From Prosopocoilus inquinatus (lineage: Eukaryota > Arthropoda > Insecta > Coleoptera > Lucanidae), in the NCBI GenBank assembly GCA_036172665.1, contig CM069873.1, positions 43,556,001 to 43,620,000 of the forward strand: a stretch of 64,000 nt of DNA, read 5' to 3'. Made by a program: the position numbers and the translations under genes. Below the pieces are notes generated by a model, which worked only from the letters and a program-made list of their open reading frames with translations, did no database searches and was not told the DNA's origin. Positions 1-14,140 of this stretch are shown piece by piece (positions within the stretch are counted from its first letter, which is position 1; each line of letters begins with the position of its first letter).

Positions 1-545
1 TTCAAACGTCAAATAACATGATAGATGAGTAAGGATCGACTAAATACATCACAGGAACAACGCTAATGCGTGTTGTTTCGTTTAAAACTATTTCTAGCTT
101 CAGCTGCGTCCGAGAACTTTGTATCTCACATCAGAGTTACTGGAGTCCATCGAAACGCCAAATAACATGATAGATGAGTAAGGATCGATTAGATACATCA
201 CAGGAACAACGCTAATACGTGTTGTTTCGTTCAAAACTATTTCCAGCTTCTGCTGCGTCCGAGAACTTTGTATCTCACATCAGAGTTACTGGAGTCCATT
301 CAAACGTCAAATAACATGATAGATGAGTAAGGATCGATTAGATACATCACAGGAACAACGGTAATGCGTGTTGTTTCGTTTAAAACTATTTCCAGCTTCT
401 GCTGCGTCCGTAAACTTTGTATATCACATCAGAGTTACTGGAGTCCATCCAAACGTCAAATAAAATGATAGATGAGTAAGGATCGATTAGATACATCACA
501 GGAACAACGCTAATGCGTGTTGTTTCGTTTAAAACTATTTCCAGC
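1..545 (+). repeat. Monomer block repeated at 17,861-18,405 (120-monomer offset)
   Basis: These 3.7 units share a specific series of rare states with 17,861-18,405: gattaaatac or gactaaatac, tttctagcttcagctg, an acggtaatgcg unit, gtccgtaaacttt, and aaataaaatg. The offset is 17,860 bp, which equals 120 units minus exactly the 20 bases lost in small deletions between them. The right copy has extra changes (ccaccttctg, cagatttact, caaaggtc, acattacagg) that it shares with 8,565-8,690 and 15,710-15,830. The copy is therefore itself a mosaic. The match ends near 545, where the left block switches to ctcctgctgcgtccaaaaac. Confidence 0.85.
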
Positions 546-1559
546 TCCTGCTGCGTCCAAAAACTTCGTATCTCACATCAGAGTTACTAGAGTCCATCGA
601 AACGTCAAATAACATGATAGATGAGTAAGGATCGATTAGATACATCACAGGAACAACGCTAATGCGTGTTGTTTCATTTAAAACTATTTCCAGATTCTGC
701 TGCGTTCGAAAATTTCGTCTCTCACATCAGAGTTACTGGAGTCCATCGAAACGTCAAATAACATAGTAGATAAGTAAGGATCGATTAGATACATCACAGG
801 AACAACGCTAATACGTGTTGTTTCGTTTAAAACTATTTCCAGCTCCTGCTGCGTCCAAAAACTTCGTATCTCACATCAGAGTTACTAGAGTCCATCGAAA
901 CGTCAAATAACATGATAGATGAGTAAGGATCGATTAGATACATCACAGGAACAACGCTAATGCGTGTTGTTTCGTTTAAAACTATTTCCAGCTTCTGCTG
1001 CGTCCGAAAATATCGTATCTCACATTAGAGTTACTGGAGTCCACCGAAACGTCAAATAACATGATAGATAAGTAAGGATCGATTAGATACATCACAGGAA
1101 CAACGCTAATACGTGTTGTTTCGTTCAAAACTATTTCCAGCTTCTGCTGCGTCCGAAAACATTGTATCTCACATCAGAGTTACTGGAGTCCATCGAAACG
1201 CCAAATAACATGATAGATGAGTAAGGATCGATTAGATACATCACAGGAACAACGCTAATGCGTGTTGTTTCGTTTAAAACTATCTCCAGCTTCTGCTGCG
1301 TCCGAAAACATTTTATCTCACATCAGAGTTACTGGAGTCCATCCAAACGTCAGATAACATGATAGATAAGTAAGGATCGATTAGATACATCACAGGAACA
1401 ACGCTAATACGTGTTGTTTCGTTCAAAACTATTTCCAGCTTCTGCTGCGTCCGAGAACTTTGTATCTCACATCAGTTACTGGAGTCCATCCAAACGTCAA
1501 ATAACATGATAGATGAGTAAGGATCGATTAGATACATCACAGGAACAACGCTAATACGT
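546..1559 (+). repeat. Ordinary mixed monomers of the left domain
   Basis: About seven units of the left-domain types and nothing else. The pair of units reading ctcctgctgcgtccaaaaacttcg followed by tactagag recurs 298 bp apart (near 545 and 843). The unit near 690-720 carries cagattctgctgcgttcg and cgtctctcac, a marker that also appears near 5,930, 9,050, 16,195 and 22,300. Each time it is followed by a unit reading cata(g/t)tagataagt. The first 2-nt-deleted unit has its deletion near 1,474. Confidence 0.9.
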
Positions 1560-4500
1560 GTTGTTTCGTTTAAAACTATTTCCATCTTCTGCTGCGTCCG
1601 AAAATTTCGTATCTCACATTAGAGTTACTGGAGTCCATCGAAACGTCAAATAACATAGTAGCTAAGTAAGGAGCGATTAGATACATCACAGGAACAACGC
1701 TAATACGTGTTGTTTCGTTTAAAACTATTTCCAGCTCCTGCTGCGTCCAAAAACTTCGTATCTCACATCAGAGTTACTAGAGTCCATCGAAACGTCAAAT
1801 AACATGATAGATGAGTAAGGATCGATTAGATACATCACAGGAACAACGCTAATGCGTGTTGTTTCATTTAAAACTATTTCCAGATTCTGCTGCTTTCGAA
1901 AATTTCGTATCTCACATCAGAGTTACTGGAGTCCATCGAAACGCCAAATAACATGATAGATGAGTAAGGATCGATTAGATACATCACAGGAACAACGCTA
2001 ATACGTGTTGTTTCGTTCAAAACTATTTCCAGCTTCTGCTGCGTCCGAGAACTTTGTATCTCACATCAGAGTTACTGGAGTCCATTAAAACCTCAAATAA
2101 CATGATAGATGAGTAAGGATCGATTAGATACATCACAGGAGCAACGCTAATGCGTGTTGTTTCGTTTAAAACTATTTCCAGCTCCTGCTGCGTCCGAAAA
2201 TTTCGTATCTCACATTAGAGTTACTGGAGTTCATCGAAACGTCAAATAACATGATAGATGAGTAAGGATCTATTAGATACATCACAGGAACAACGCTAAT
2301 GCGTGTTGTTTCGTTTAAAACTATTTCCAGCTTCTGCTGCGTCCGAAAATTTTGTATCTCACATCAGAGTTACTGGAGTCCATCCAAACGTCAAATAACA
2401 TGATAGATGAGTAAGGATCGATTAGATACATCACAGGAACAACGCTAATACGTGTTGTTTCGTTTAAAACTATTTCAAGCTCCTGCTGCGTCCAAAAACT
2501 TCGTATCTCACATCAGAGTTACTAGAGTCCATCGAAACGTCAAATAACATGATAGATGAGTAAGGATCGATTAGATACATCACAGGAACAACGCTAATGC
2601 GTGTTGTTTCGTTTAAAACTATTTCCAGCTTCTGCTGCGTCCGAGAATATCGTATCTCACATTAGAGTTACTGGAGTCCATCGAAACGTCAAATAACATG
2701 ATAGATAAGTAAGGATCGATTAGATACATCACAGGAACAACGCTAATACGTGTTGTTTCGTTCAAAACTATTTCCAGCTTCTGCTGCGTCCGAAAACTTT
2801 GTATTTCACATCAGAGTTACTGGAGTCCATCGAAACGCCAAATAACATGATAGATGAGTAAGGATCGATTAGATACATCACAGGAAAAACGCTAATGCGT
2901 GTTGTTTCGTTTAAAACTATTTCCAGTTTCTGCTGCGTCCGAAAATTTTGTATCTCACATCAGAGTTACTGGAGTCCATCCAAACGTCAAATAACATGAT
3001 AGATGAGTAAGGATCGATTAGATACATCACAGGAACAACGCTAATACGTGTTGTTTCGTTTAAAACTATTTCAAGCTCCTGCTGCGTCCAAAAATTTCTT
3101 ATCTCACATTAGAGTTACTGGAGTCCATCGAAACGTCAAATAACATGATAGATGAGCAAGGATCGATTAGATACATCACAGGAACAACGCTAATGCGTGT
3201 TGTTTCGTTTAAAACTATTTCCAGCTTCTGCTGCGTCCGAAAATTTGGTATCTCACATCAGAGTTACTGGAGTCCATCCAAACGTCAAATAACATGATAG
3301 ATGAGTAAGGATCGATTAGATACATCACAGGAACAACGCTAATACGTGTTGTTTCGTTTAAAACTATTTCAAGCTCCTGCTGCGTCCAAAAACTTCGTAT
3401 CTCACATCAGAGTTACTAGAGTCCATCGAAACGTCAAATAACATGATAGATGAGTAAGGATCGATTAGATACATCACAGGAACAACGCTAATGCGTGTTG
3501 TTTCGTTTAAAACTATTTCCAGCTTCTGCTGCGTCCGAAAATATCGTATCTCACATTAGAGTTACTGGAGTCCATCGAAACGCCAAATAACATGATAGAT
3601 GAGTAAGGATCGATTAGATACATCACAGGAACAACGCTAATGCGTGTTGTTTCGTTTAAAACTATCTCCAGTTTCTGCTGCGTCCGAAAACATTGTATCT
3701 CACATCAGAGTTACTGGAGTCCATCCAAACGTCAGATAAAATGATAGATAAGTAAGGTCGATTAGATACATCACAGGAACAACGCTAATACGTGTTGTTT
3801 CGTTCAAAACTATTTCCAGCTTCTGCTGCGTCCGAGAACTTTGTATCTCACATCAGAGTTACTGGAGTCCATTAAAACGTCAAATAACATGATAGATGAG
3901 TAAGGATCGATTAGATACATCACAGGAACAACGCTAATACGTGTTGTTTCGTTTAAAACTATTTCAAGCTCCTGCTGCGTCCAAAAACTTCGTATCTCAC
4001 ATCAGAGTTACTAGAGTCCATCGAAACGTCAAATAACATGATAGATGAGTAAGGATCGATTAGATACATCACAGGAACAACGCTAATGCGTGTTGTTTCG
4101 TTTAAAACTATTTCCAGCTTCTGCTGCGTCCGAAAATATCGTATCTCACATTAGAGTTACTGGAGTCCATCGAAACGTCAAATAACATGATAGATAAGTA
4201 AGGATCGATTAGATACATCACAGGAACAACGCTAATACGTGTTGTTTCGTTCAAAACTATTTCCAGCTTCTGCTGCGACCGAAAACTTTGTATCTCACAT
4301 CAGAGTTACTGGAGTCCATCGAAACGCCAAATAACATGATAGATGAGTAAGGATCGATTAGATACATCACAGGAACAACGCTAATGCGTGTTGTTTCGTT
4401 TAAAACTATCTCCAGTTTCTGCTGCGTCCGAAAACATTGTATCTCACATCAGAGTTACTGGAGTCCATCCAAACGTCAGATAAAATGATAGATAAGTAAG

Positions 4501-4910
4501 GATCGATTAGATACATCACAGGAACAACGCTAATACGTGTTGTTTCGTTCCAAACTATTTCCAGCTTCTGCTGCGTCCGAGAACTTTGTATCTCACATCA
4601 GTTACTGGAGTCCATCCAAACGTCAAATAACATGATAGATGAGTAAGGATCGATTAGATACATCACAGGAACAACGCTAATACTTGTTGTTTCGTTTAAA
4701 ACTATTTCCAGCTCCTGCTGCGTCCAAAAACTTCGTATCTCACATCAGAGTTACTAGAGTCCATCGAAACGTCAAATAACATGATAGATAAATAAGGATC
4801 GATTAGATACATCACAGGAAAAACGCTAATGCGTGTTGTTTCGTTTAAAACTATTTCCAGCTCCTGCTGCGTCCAAAAACTTCGTATCTCACATCAGAGT
4901 TACTAGAGTC
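1560..4910 (+). repeat. Large block A, first copy (shortened)
   Basis: This block matches 10,345-14,140 in unit order and in private changes: ccatcttctg, gtagctaagtaaggagcg, caggagcaacg, caggaaaaacg, aagtaaggtcg, ctgctgcgaccg and the atagataaataagg unit. The offset starts at 8,784 bp (59 units minus 7 deleted bases). It becomes 8,933 after about 3,545 because one unit is missing here. It becomes 9,231 by 4,270 because two more units are missing between about 3,880 and 3,960. All three losses are whole units, so the block was edited by in-register exchange. Both copies keep the single-base deletion that gives aagtaaggtcg at 3,757, so it predates the duplication. Confidence 0.88.
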
Positions 4911-7599
4911 CATCCAAACGTCAAATAACATGATAGATAAATAAGGATCGATTAGATACATCACAGGAACAACGCTAATACGTGTTGTTTCGCTTAAAAC
5001 TATTTCCAGCTCTTGCTGCGTCCAAAAACTTCGTATCTCACATCAAAGTTACTAGAGTCCATCGAAACGTCAAATAACATGATAGATAAATAAGGATCGA
5101 TTAGATACATCACAGGAACAACGCTAATACGTGTTGTTTCGTTTAAAACTATTTCCAGCTCCTGCTGCGTCCAAAAACTTCGTATCTCACATCAGAGTTA
5201 CTAGAGTCCATCGAAACGTCAAATAACATGATAGATGAGTAAGGATCGATTAGATATATCACAGGAACAACGCTAATGCGTGTTGTTTCGTTTAAAACTA
5301 TTTCCAGCTCCTGCTGCGTCCAAAAACTTCGTATCTCACATCAGAGTTACTAGAGTACATCCAAACGTCAAATAACATGATAGATGAGTAAGGATCGATT
5401 AGATATATCACAGGAACAACGCTAATGCGTGTTGTTTCGTTTAAAACTATTTCCAGCTCCTGCTGCGTCCAAGAACTTCGTATCTCACCTCAGAGTTACT
5501 GGAGTCCATCGAAACGCCAAATAACATGATAGATGAGTAAGGATCGATTAGATACATCACAGGAACAACGCTAATGCGTGTTGTTTCGTTTAAAACTATT
5601 TCCAGCTTCTGCTGCGTCCGAGAACTTTGTATCTCACATCAGAGGAACTGGAGTCCATCCAAACGTCAAATAACATGATAGATGAGTAAGGATCGATTAG
5701 ATACATCACAGGAACAACGCTAATACGTGTTGTTTCGTTTAAAACTATTTCCAGCTCCTGCTGCGTCCAAAAACTTCGTATCTCACATCAGAGTTACTAG
5801 AGTTCATCGAAACGTCAAATAACATGATAGATGAGTAAGGATCGATTAGATACATCACAGGAACAACGCTAATGCGTGTTGTTTCATTTAAAACTATTTC
5901 CAGATTCTGCTGCGTTCGAAAATTTCGTCTCTCACATCAGAGTTACTGGAGTCCATCGAAACGTCAAATAACATAGTAGATAAGTAAGGATCGATTAGAT
6001 ACATCACAGGAACAACGCTAATACGTGTTGTTTCGTTCAAAACTATTTCCAGCTTCTGCTGCGTCCGAGAACTTTGTATCTCACATTAGAGTTACTGGAG
6101 TCCATCGAAACGTCAAATAACATGATAGATGAGTAAGGATCGATTAGATACATCACAGGAACAACGCTAATGCGTGTTGTTTCGTTTAAAACTATTTCCA
6201 GCTTCTGCTGCGTCCGAAAATTTTGTATCTCACATCAGAGTTACTGGAGTCCATCCAAACGTCAAATAACATGATAGATAAGTAAGGATCGATTAGATAC
6301 ATCACAGGAACAACGCTAATACGTGTTGTTTCGTTCAAAACTATTTCCAGCTTCTGCTGCGTCCGAGAACTTTGTATCTCACATCAGGGTTACTGGAGTC
6401 CATCCAAACGTCAAATAACATGATAGATGAGTAAGGATCGATTAGATACATCACAGGAACAACGCTAATACGTGTTGTTTTGTTTAAAACTATTTCAAGC
6501 TCCTGCTGCGTCCAAAAACTTCGTATCTCACATCAGAGTTACTAGAGTCCATCGAAACGTCAAATAACATGATAGATGAGTAAGGATCGATTAGATACAT
6601 CACAGGAACAACGCTAATGCGTGTTGTTTCGTTTAAAACTATTTCCAGCTTCTGCTGCGTCCGAAAATATCGTATCTCACATTAGAGTTACTGGAGTCCA
6701 TCGAAACGTCAAATAACATGATAGATAAGTAAGGATCGATTAGATACATCACAGGAACAACGCTAATGCGTGTTGTTTCGTTTAAAACTATTTCCAGCTT
6801 CTGCTGCGTCCGAAAATATCGTATCTCACATCAGAGTTACTAGAGTCCATCGAAACGTCAAATAACATGATAGATGAGTAAGGATCGATTAGATATATCA
6901 CAGGAACAACGCTAATGCGTGTTGTTTCGTTTAAAACTATTTCCAGCTCCTGCTGCGTCCAAAAACTTCGTATCTCACATCAGAGTTACTAGAGTACATC
7001 CAAACGTCAAATAACATGATAGATGAGTAAGGATCGATTAGATATATCACAGGAACAACGCTAATGCGTGTTGTTTCGTTTAAAACTATTTCCAGCTCCT
7101 GCTGCGTCCAAAAACTTCGTATCTCACATCAGAGTTACTAGAGTACATCCAAACGTCAAATAACATGATAGATGAGTAAGGATCGATTAGATATATCACA
7201 GGAACAACGCTAATGCGTGTTGTTTCGTTTAAAACTATTTCCAGCTCCTGCTGCGTCCAAAAACTTCGTATCTCACCTCAGAGTTACTGGAGTCCATCGA
7301 AACGCCAAATAACATGATAGATGAGTAAGGATCGATTAGATACATCACAGGAACAACGCTAATGCGTGTTGTTTCGTTTAAAACTATTTCCAGCTTCTGC
7401 TGCGTCCGAGAACTTTGTATCTCACATCAGAGGAACTGGAGTCCATCCAAACGTCAAATAACATGATAGATGAGTAAGGATCGATTAGATACATCACAGG
7501 AACAACGCTAATACGTGTTGTTTCGTTCAAAACTATTTCCAGCTTCTGCTGCGTCCGAGAACTTTGTATCTCACATTAGAGTTACTGGAGTCCATCGAA
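4911..7599 (+). repeat. Locally amplified monomers with 11/12-unit offset copies
   Basis: At 5,210-5,700 and 6,850-7,490 the same unusual units recur: gattagatatatcac, tactagagtacatcc, ctcacctcagag and cagaggaactgg. The marker tagagtacat is at 5,351, 6,990 and 7,139. The first gap is 1,639 bp (11 units) and the second 149 bp, so one unit has been locally doubled. Accordingly agaggaactg recurs at 5,641 and 7,429, a gap of 12 units. Between them, 5,750-6,850 holds ordinary left-domain units. From 4,921 to 5,100 there is a short run of units reading gatagataaataagg. Confidence 0.85.
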
Positions 7600-10030
7600 A
7601 CGTCAAATAACATGATAGATGAGTAAGGATCGATTAGATACATCACAGGAACAACGCTAATGCGTGTTGTTTCGTTTAAAACTATTTCCAGCTTCTGCTG
7701 CGTCCGAAAATATCGTATCTCACATTAGAGTTACTGGAGTCCATCGAAACGTCAAATAACATGATAGATAAGTAAGGATCGATTAGATACATCACAGGAA
7801 CAACGCTAATACGTGTTGTTTCGTTCAAAACTATTTCCAGCTTCTGCTGCGTCCGAAAACTTTGTATCTCACATCAGAGTTACTGGAGTCCATCGAAACG
7901 CCAAATAACATGATAGATGAGTAAGGATCGATTAGATACATCACAGGAACAACGCTAATGCGTGTTGTTTCGTTTAAAACTATCTCCAGCTTCTGCTGCG
8001 TCCGAAAACATTGTATCTCACATCAGAGTTACTGGAGTCCATCCAAACGTCAGATAAAATGATAGATAAGTAGGGATCGATTAGATACATCACAGGAACA
8101 ACGCTAATACGTGTTGTTTCGTTCCAAACTATTTCCAGCTTCTGCTGCGTCCGAGAACTTTGTATCTCACATCAGTTACTGGAGTCCATCCAAACGTCAA
8201 ATAACATGATAGATGAGTAAGGATCGATTAGATACATCACAGGAACAACGCTAATGCGTGTTGTTTCGTTTAAAACTATCTCCAGCTTCTGCTGCGTCCG
8301 AAAACATTGTATCTCACATCAGAGTTACTGGAGCCCATCCAAACGTCAGATAACATGATAGATAAGTAAGGATCGATTAGATACATCACAGGAACAACGC
8401 TAATACGTGTTGTTTCGTTCAAAACTATTTCCAGCTTCTGCTGCGTCCGAGAACTTTGTATCTCACATCAGAGTTACTGGAGTCCATCGAAACGCCAAAT
8501 AACATGATAGATGAGTAAGGATCGATTAGATACATCACAGGAACAACGCTAATACGTGTTGTTTCTTTCAAAACTATTTCCAGCTTCTGCTGCGTCCGAG
8601 AACTTTGTATCTCACATCAGATTTACTGGAGTCCATTCAAAGGTCAAATAACATGATAGATGAGTAAGGATCGATTAGATACATTACAGGAACAACGCTA
8701 ATACGTGTTGTTTCGTTCCAAACTATTTCCAGCTTCTGCTGCGTCCGAGAACTTTGTATCTCACATCAGTTACTGGAGTCCATCCAAACGTCAAATAACA
8801 TGATAGATGAGTAAGGATCGATTAGATACATCACAGGAACAACGCTAATGCGTGTTGTTTCGTTTAAAACTATCTCCAGCTTCTGCTGCGTCCGAAAACA
8901 TTGTATCTCACATCAGAGTTACTAGAGTTCATGGAAACGTCAAATAACATGATAGATGAGTAAGGATCGATTAGATACATCACAGGAACAACGCTAATGC
9001 GTGTTGTTTCATTTAAAACTATTTCCAGATTCTGCTGCGTTCGAAAATTTCGTCTCTCACATCAGAGTTACTGGAGTCCATCGAAACGTCAAATAACATA
9101 GTAGATAAGTAAGGATCGATTAGATACATCACAGGAACAACGCTAATACGTGTTGTTTCGTTCAAAACTATTTCCAGCTTCTGCTGCGTCCGAGAACTTT
9201 GTATCTCACATCAGAGTTACTGGAGTCCATTAAAACGTCAAATAACATGATAGATGAGTAAGGATCGATTAGATACATCACAGGAACAACGCTAATGCGT
9301 GTTGTTTCGTTTAAAACTATTTCCAGCTTATGCTGCGTCCGAAAATTTCGTATCTCACATTAGAGTTACTGGAGTCCATCAAAACGTCAAATAACATGAT
9401 AGATGAGTAAGGATCGATTAGATACATCACAGGAACAACGCTAATGCGTGTTGTTTCGTTTAAAACTATTTCCAGCTTCTGCTGCGTCCGAAAATTTTGT
9501 ATCTCACATCAGAGTTACTGGAGTCCATCCAAACGTCAAATAACATGATAGATAAGTAAGGATCGATTAGATACATCACAGGAACAACGCTAATACGTGT
9601 TGTTTCGTTCAAAACTATTTCCAGCTTCTGCTGCGTCCGAGAACTTTGTATCTCACATCAGAGTTACTGGAGTCCATCCAAACGTCAAATAACATGATAG
9701 ATGAGTAAGGATCGATTAGATACATCACAGGAACAACGCTAATACGTGTTGTTTCGTTTAAAACTATTTCAAGCTCCTGCTGCGTCCAAAAACTTCGTAT
9801 CTCACATCAGAGTTACTAGAGTCCATCGAAACGTCAAATAACATGATAGATGAGTAAGGATCGATTAGATACATCACAGGAACAACGCTAATGCGTGTTG
9901 TTTCGTTTAAAACTATTTCCAGCTTCTGCTGCGTCCGAAAATATCGTATCTCACATTAGAGTTACTGGAGTCCATCGAAACGTCAAATAACATGATAGAT
10001 AAGTAAGGATCGATTAGATACATCACAGGA
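7600..10030 (+). repeat. Large block B, first copy
   Basis: This block matches 14,745-17,180 at an offset of 7,145 bp, which is 48 units minus 7 deleted bases. Shared rare states include gataagtaggg (8,066 and 15,211), two 2-nt-deleted units, a tttctttcaaaac unit, cagatttactgg followed by caaaggtc, acattacagg, tactagagttcat and cgtctctcac. The left limit is where the unit just before 7,600 reads ttcaaaac instead of the aagctcctgctg unit. The right limit is near 10,030, where this copy changes to a unit with gttgcttcg and gcgcccaaaaac. Differences such as atggaaacg at 8,931 against atcgaaacg are few. Confidence 0.88.
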
Positions 10031-10344
10031 ACAACGCTAATGCGTGTTGCTTCGTTTAAAACTATTTCCAGCTCCTGCTGCGCCCAAAAACTTCGTATCT
10101 CACATCAGAGTTACTAGAGTCCATCGAAACGTCAAATAACATGATCGATAAGTAAGGATCGATTAGATACATCACAGGAACAACGCTAATGCGTGTTGTT
10201 TCGTTTAAAACTATTTCCAGCTTCTGCTGCGTCCGAAAATTTCGTATGTCACATCAGAGTTACTGGAGTCCATCGAAACGCCAAATAACATGATAGATGA
10301 GTAAGGATCGATTAGATACATCACAGGAACAACGCTAATGCGTG
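10031..10344 (+). repeat. Two-monomer segment matching 24,785-25,000 and the right domain
   Basis: These units read gcgtgttgcttcg with gcgcccaaaaacttcg, then catgatcgataagt, then cgtatgtcacatc. The same order occurs near 24,785-25,000, with close relatives at 39,980-40,340, 48,970-49,330, 53,345-53,700 and 57,070-57,430. It is therefore a right-domain motif lodged between blocks B and A of the left domain, best explained by a long-distance exchange. That mechanism is inference. Confidence 0.75.
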
Positions 10345-13300
10345 TTGTTTCGTTTAAAACTATTTCCATCTTCTGCTGCGTCCGAAAATTTCGTATCTCA
10401 CATTAGAGTTACTGGAGTCCATCGAAACGTCAAATAACATAGTAGCTAAGTAAGGAGCGATTAGATACATCACAGGAACAAAGCTAATACGTGTTGTTTC
10501 GTTTAAAACTATTTCCAGCTCCTGCTGCGTCCAAAAACTTCGTATCTCACATCAGAGTTACTAGAGTCCATCGAAACGTCAAATAACATGATAGATGAGT
10601 AAGGATCGATTAGATACATCACAGGAACAACGCTAATGCGTGTTGTTTCATTTAAAACTATTTCCAGATTCTGCTGCTTTCGAAAATTTCGTATCTCACA
10701 TCAGAGTTACTGGAGTCCATCGAAACGCCAAATAACATGATAGATGAGTAAGGATCGATTAGATACATCACAGGAACAACGCTAATACGTGTTGTTTCGT
10801 TCAAAACTATTTCCAGCTTCTGCTGCGTCCGAGAACTTTGTATCTCACGTCAGAGTTACTGGAGTCCATTAAAACGTCAAATAACATGATAGATGAGTAA
10901 GGATCGATTAGATACATCACAGGAGCAACGCTAATGCGTGTTGTTTCGTTTAAAACTATTTCCAGCTCCTGCTGCGTCCGAAAATTTCGTATCTCACATT
11001 AGAGTTACTGGAGTCCATCGAAACGTCAAATAACATGATAGATGAGTAAGGATCGATTAGATACATCACAGGAACAACGCTAATGCGTGTTGTTTCGTTT
11101 AAAACTATTTCCAGCTTCTGCTGCGTCCGAAAATTTTGTATCTCACATCAGAGTTACTGGAGTCCATCCAAACGTCAAATAACATGATAGATGAGTAAGG
11201 ATCGATTAGATACATCACAGGAACAACGCTAATACGTGTTGTTTCGTTTAAAACTATTTCAAGCTCCTGCTGCGTCCAAAAACTTCGTATCTCACATCAG
11301 AGTTACTAGAGTCCATCGAAACGTCAAATAACATGATAGATGAGTAAGGATCGATTAGATACATCACAGGAACAACGCTAATGCGTGTTGTTTCGTTTAA
11401 AACTATTTCCAGCTTCTGCTGCGTCCGAGAATATCGTATCTCACATTAGAGTTACTGGAGTCCATCGAAACGTCAAATAACATGATAGATAAGTAAGGAT
11501 CGATTAGATACATCACAGGAACAACGCTAATACGTGTTGTTTCGTTCAAAACTATTTCCAGCTTCTGCTGCGTCCGAAAACTTTGTATTTCACATCAGAG
11601 TTACTGGAGTCCATCGAAACGCCAAATAACATGATAGATGAGTAAGGATCGATTAGATACATCACAGGAAAAACGCTAATGCGTGTTGTTTCGTTTAAAA
11701 CTATTTCCAGTTTCTGCTGCGTCCGAAAATTTTGTATCTCACATCAGAGTTACTGGAGTCCATCCAAACGTCAAATAACATGATAGATGAGTAAGGATCG
11801 ATTAGATACATCACAGGAACAACGCTAATACGTGTTGTTTCGTTTAAAACTATTTCAAGCTCCTGCTGCGTCCAAAAATTTCTTATCTCACATTAGAGTT
11901 ACTGGAGTCCATCGAAACGTCAAATAACATGATAGATGAGCAAGGATCGATTAGATACATCACAGGAACAACGCTAATGCGTGTTGTTTCGTTTAAAACT
12001 ATTTCCAGCTTCTGCTGCGTCCGAAAATTTGGTATCTCACATCAGAGTTACTGGAGTCCATCCAAACGTCAAATAACATGATAGATGAGTAAGGATCGAT
12101 TAGATACATCACAGGAACAACGCTAATACGTGTTGTTTCGTTTAAAACTATTTCAAGCTCCTGCTGCGTCCAAAAACTTCGTATCTCACATCAGAGTTAC
12201 TAGAGTCCATCGAAACGTCAAATAACATGATAGATGAGTAAGGATCGATTAGATACATCACAGGAACAACGCTAATGCGTGTTGTTTCGTTTAAAACTAT
12301 TTCCAGCTTCTGCTGCGTCCGAAAATATCGTATCTCACATTAGAGTTACTGGAGTCCATCGAAACGTCAAATAACATGATAGATAAGTAAGGATCGATTA
12401 GATACATCACAGGAACAACGCTAATACGTGTTGTTTCGTTCAAAACTATTTCCAGCTTCTGCTGCGTCCGAAAACTTTGTATCTCACATCAGAGTTACTG
12501 GAGTCCATCGAAACGCCAAATAACATGATAGATGAGTAAGGATCGATTAGATACATCACAGGAACAACGCTAATGCGTGTTGTTTCGTTTAAAACTATCT
12601 CCAGTTTCTGCTGCGTCCGAAAACATTGTATCTCACATCAGAGTTACTGGAGTCCATCCAAACGTCAGATAAAATGATAGATAAGTAAGGTCGATTAGAT
12701 ACATCACAGGAACAACGCTAATACGTGTTGTTTCGTTCAAAACTATTTCCAGCTTCTGCTGCGTCCGAGAACTTTGTATCTCACATCAGAGTTACTGGAG
12801 TCCATTAAAACGTCAAATAACATGATAGATGAGTAAGGATCGATTAGATACATCACAGGAACAACGCTAATGCGTGTTGTTTCGTTTAAAACTATTTCCA
12901 GCTCCTGCTGCGTCCGAAAATTTCTTATCTCACATTAGAGTTACTGGAGTCCATCGAAACGTCAAATAACATGATAGATGAGCAAGGATCGATTAGATGC
13001 ATCACAGGAACAACGCTAATGCGTGTTGTTTCGTTTAAAACTATTTCCAGCTTCTGCTGCGTCCGAAAATTTGGTATCTCACATCAGAGTTACTGGAGTC
13101 CATCCAAACGTCAAATAACATGATAGATGAGTAAGGATCGATTAGATACATCACAGGAACAACGCTAATACGTGTTGTTTCGTTTAAAACTATTTCAAGC
13201 TCCTGCTGCGTCCAAAAACTTCGTATCTCACATCAGAGTTACTAGAGTCCATCGAAACGTCAAATAACATGATAGATGAGTAAGGATCGATTAGATACAT

Positions 13301-14140
13301 CACAGGAACAACGCTAATGCGTGTTGTTTCGTTTAAAACTATTTCCAGCTTCTGCTGCGTCCGAAAATATCGTATCTCACATTAGAGTTACTGGAGTCCA
13401 TCGAAACGTCAAATAACATGATAGATAAGTAAGGATCGATTAGATACATCACAGGAACAACGCTAATACGTGTTGTTTCGTTCAAAACTATTTCCAGCTT
13501 CTGCTGCGACCGAAAACTTTGTATCTCACATCAGAGTTACTGGAGTCCATCGAAACGCCAAATAACATGATAGATGAGTAAGGATCGATTAGATACATCA
13601 CAGGAACAACGCTAATGCGTGTTGTTTCGTTTAAAACAATCTCCAGTTTCTGCTGCGTCCGAAAACATTGTATCTCACATCAGAGTTACTGGAGTCCATC
13701 CAAACGTCAGATAAAATGATAGATAAGTAAGGATCGATTAGATACATCACAGGAACAACGCTAATACGTGTTGTTTCGTTCCAAACTATTTCCAGCTTCT
13801 GCTGCGTCCGAGAACTTTGTATCTCACATCAGTTACTGGAGTCCATCCAAACGTCAAATAACATGATAGATGAGTAAGGATCGATTATATACATCACAGG
13901 AACAACGCTAATACGTGTTGTTTCGTTTAAAACTATTTCCAGCTCCTGCTGCGTCCAAAAACTTCGAATCTCACATCAGAGTTACTAGAGTCCATCGAAA
14001 CGTCAAATAACATGATAGATAAATAAGGATCGATTAGATACATCACAGGAAAAACGCTAATGCGTGTTGTTTCGTTTAAAACTATTTCCAGCTCCTGCTG
14101 CGTCCAAAAACTTCGTATCTCACATCAGAGTTACTAGAGT
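10345..14140 (+). repeat. Large block A, second copy (fuller)
   Basis: This is the counterpart of 1,560-4,910, and it keeps the three units missing from the first copy: one at about 12,350-12,500 and two at about 12,850-13,150. The retained pair includes a unit with gtccgaaaatttctt followed by gatgagcaagg, almost the same as the pair at about 11,870-12,050, so the region had earlier internal duplication. A private change here is aaaacaatctcc near 13,635. The end near 14,140 is where this copy returns to gatgagtaagg while the first copy continues with gataaataagg units. Confidence 0.85.
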
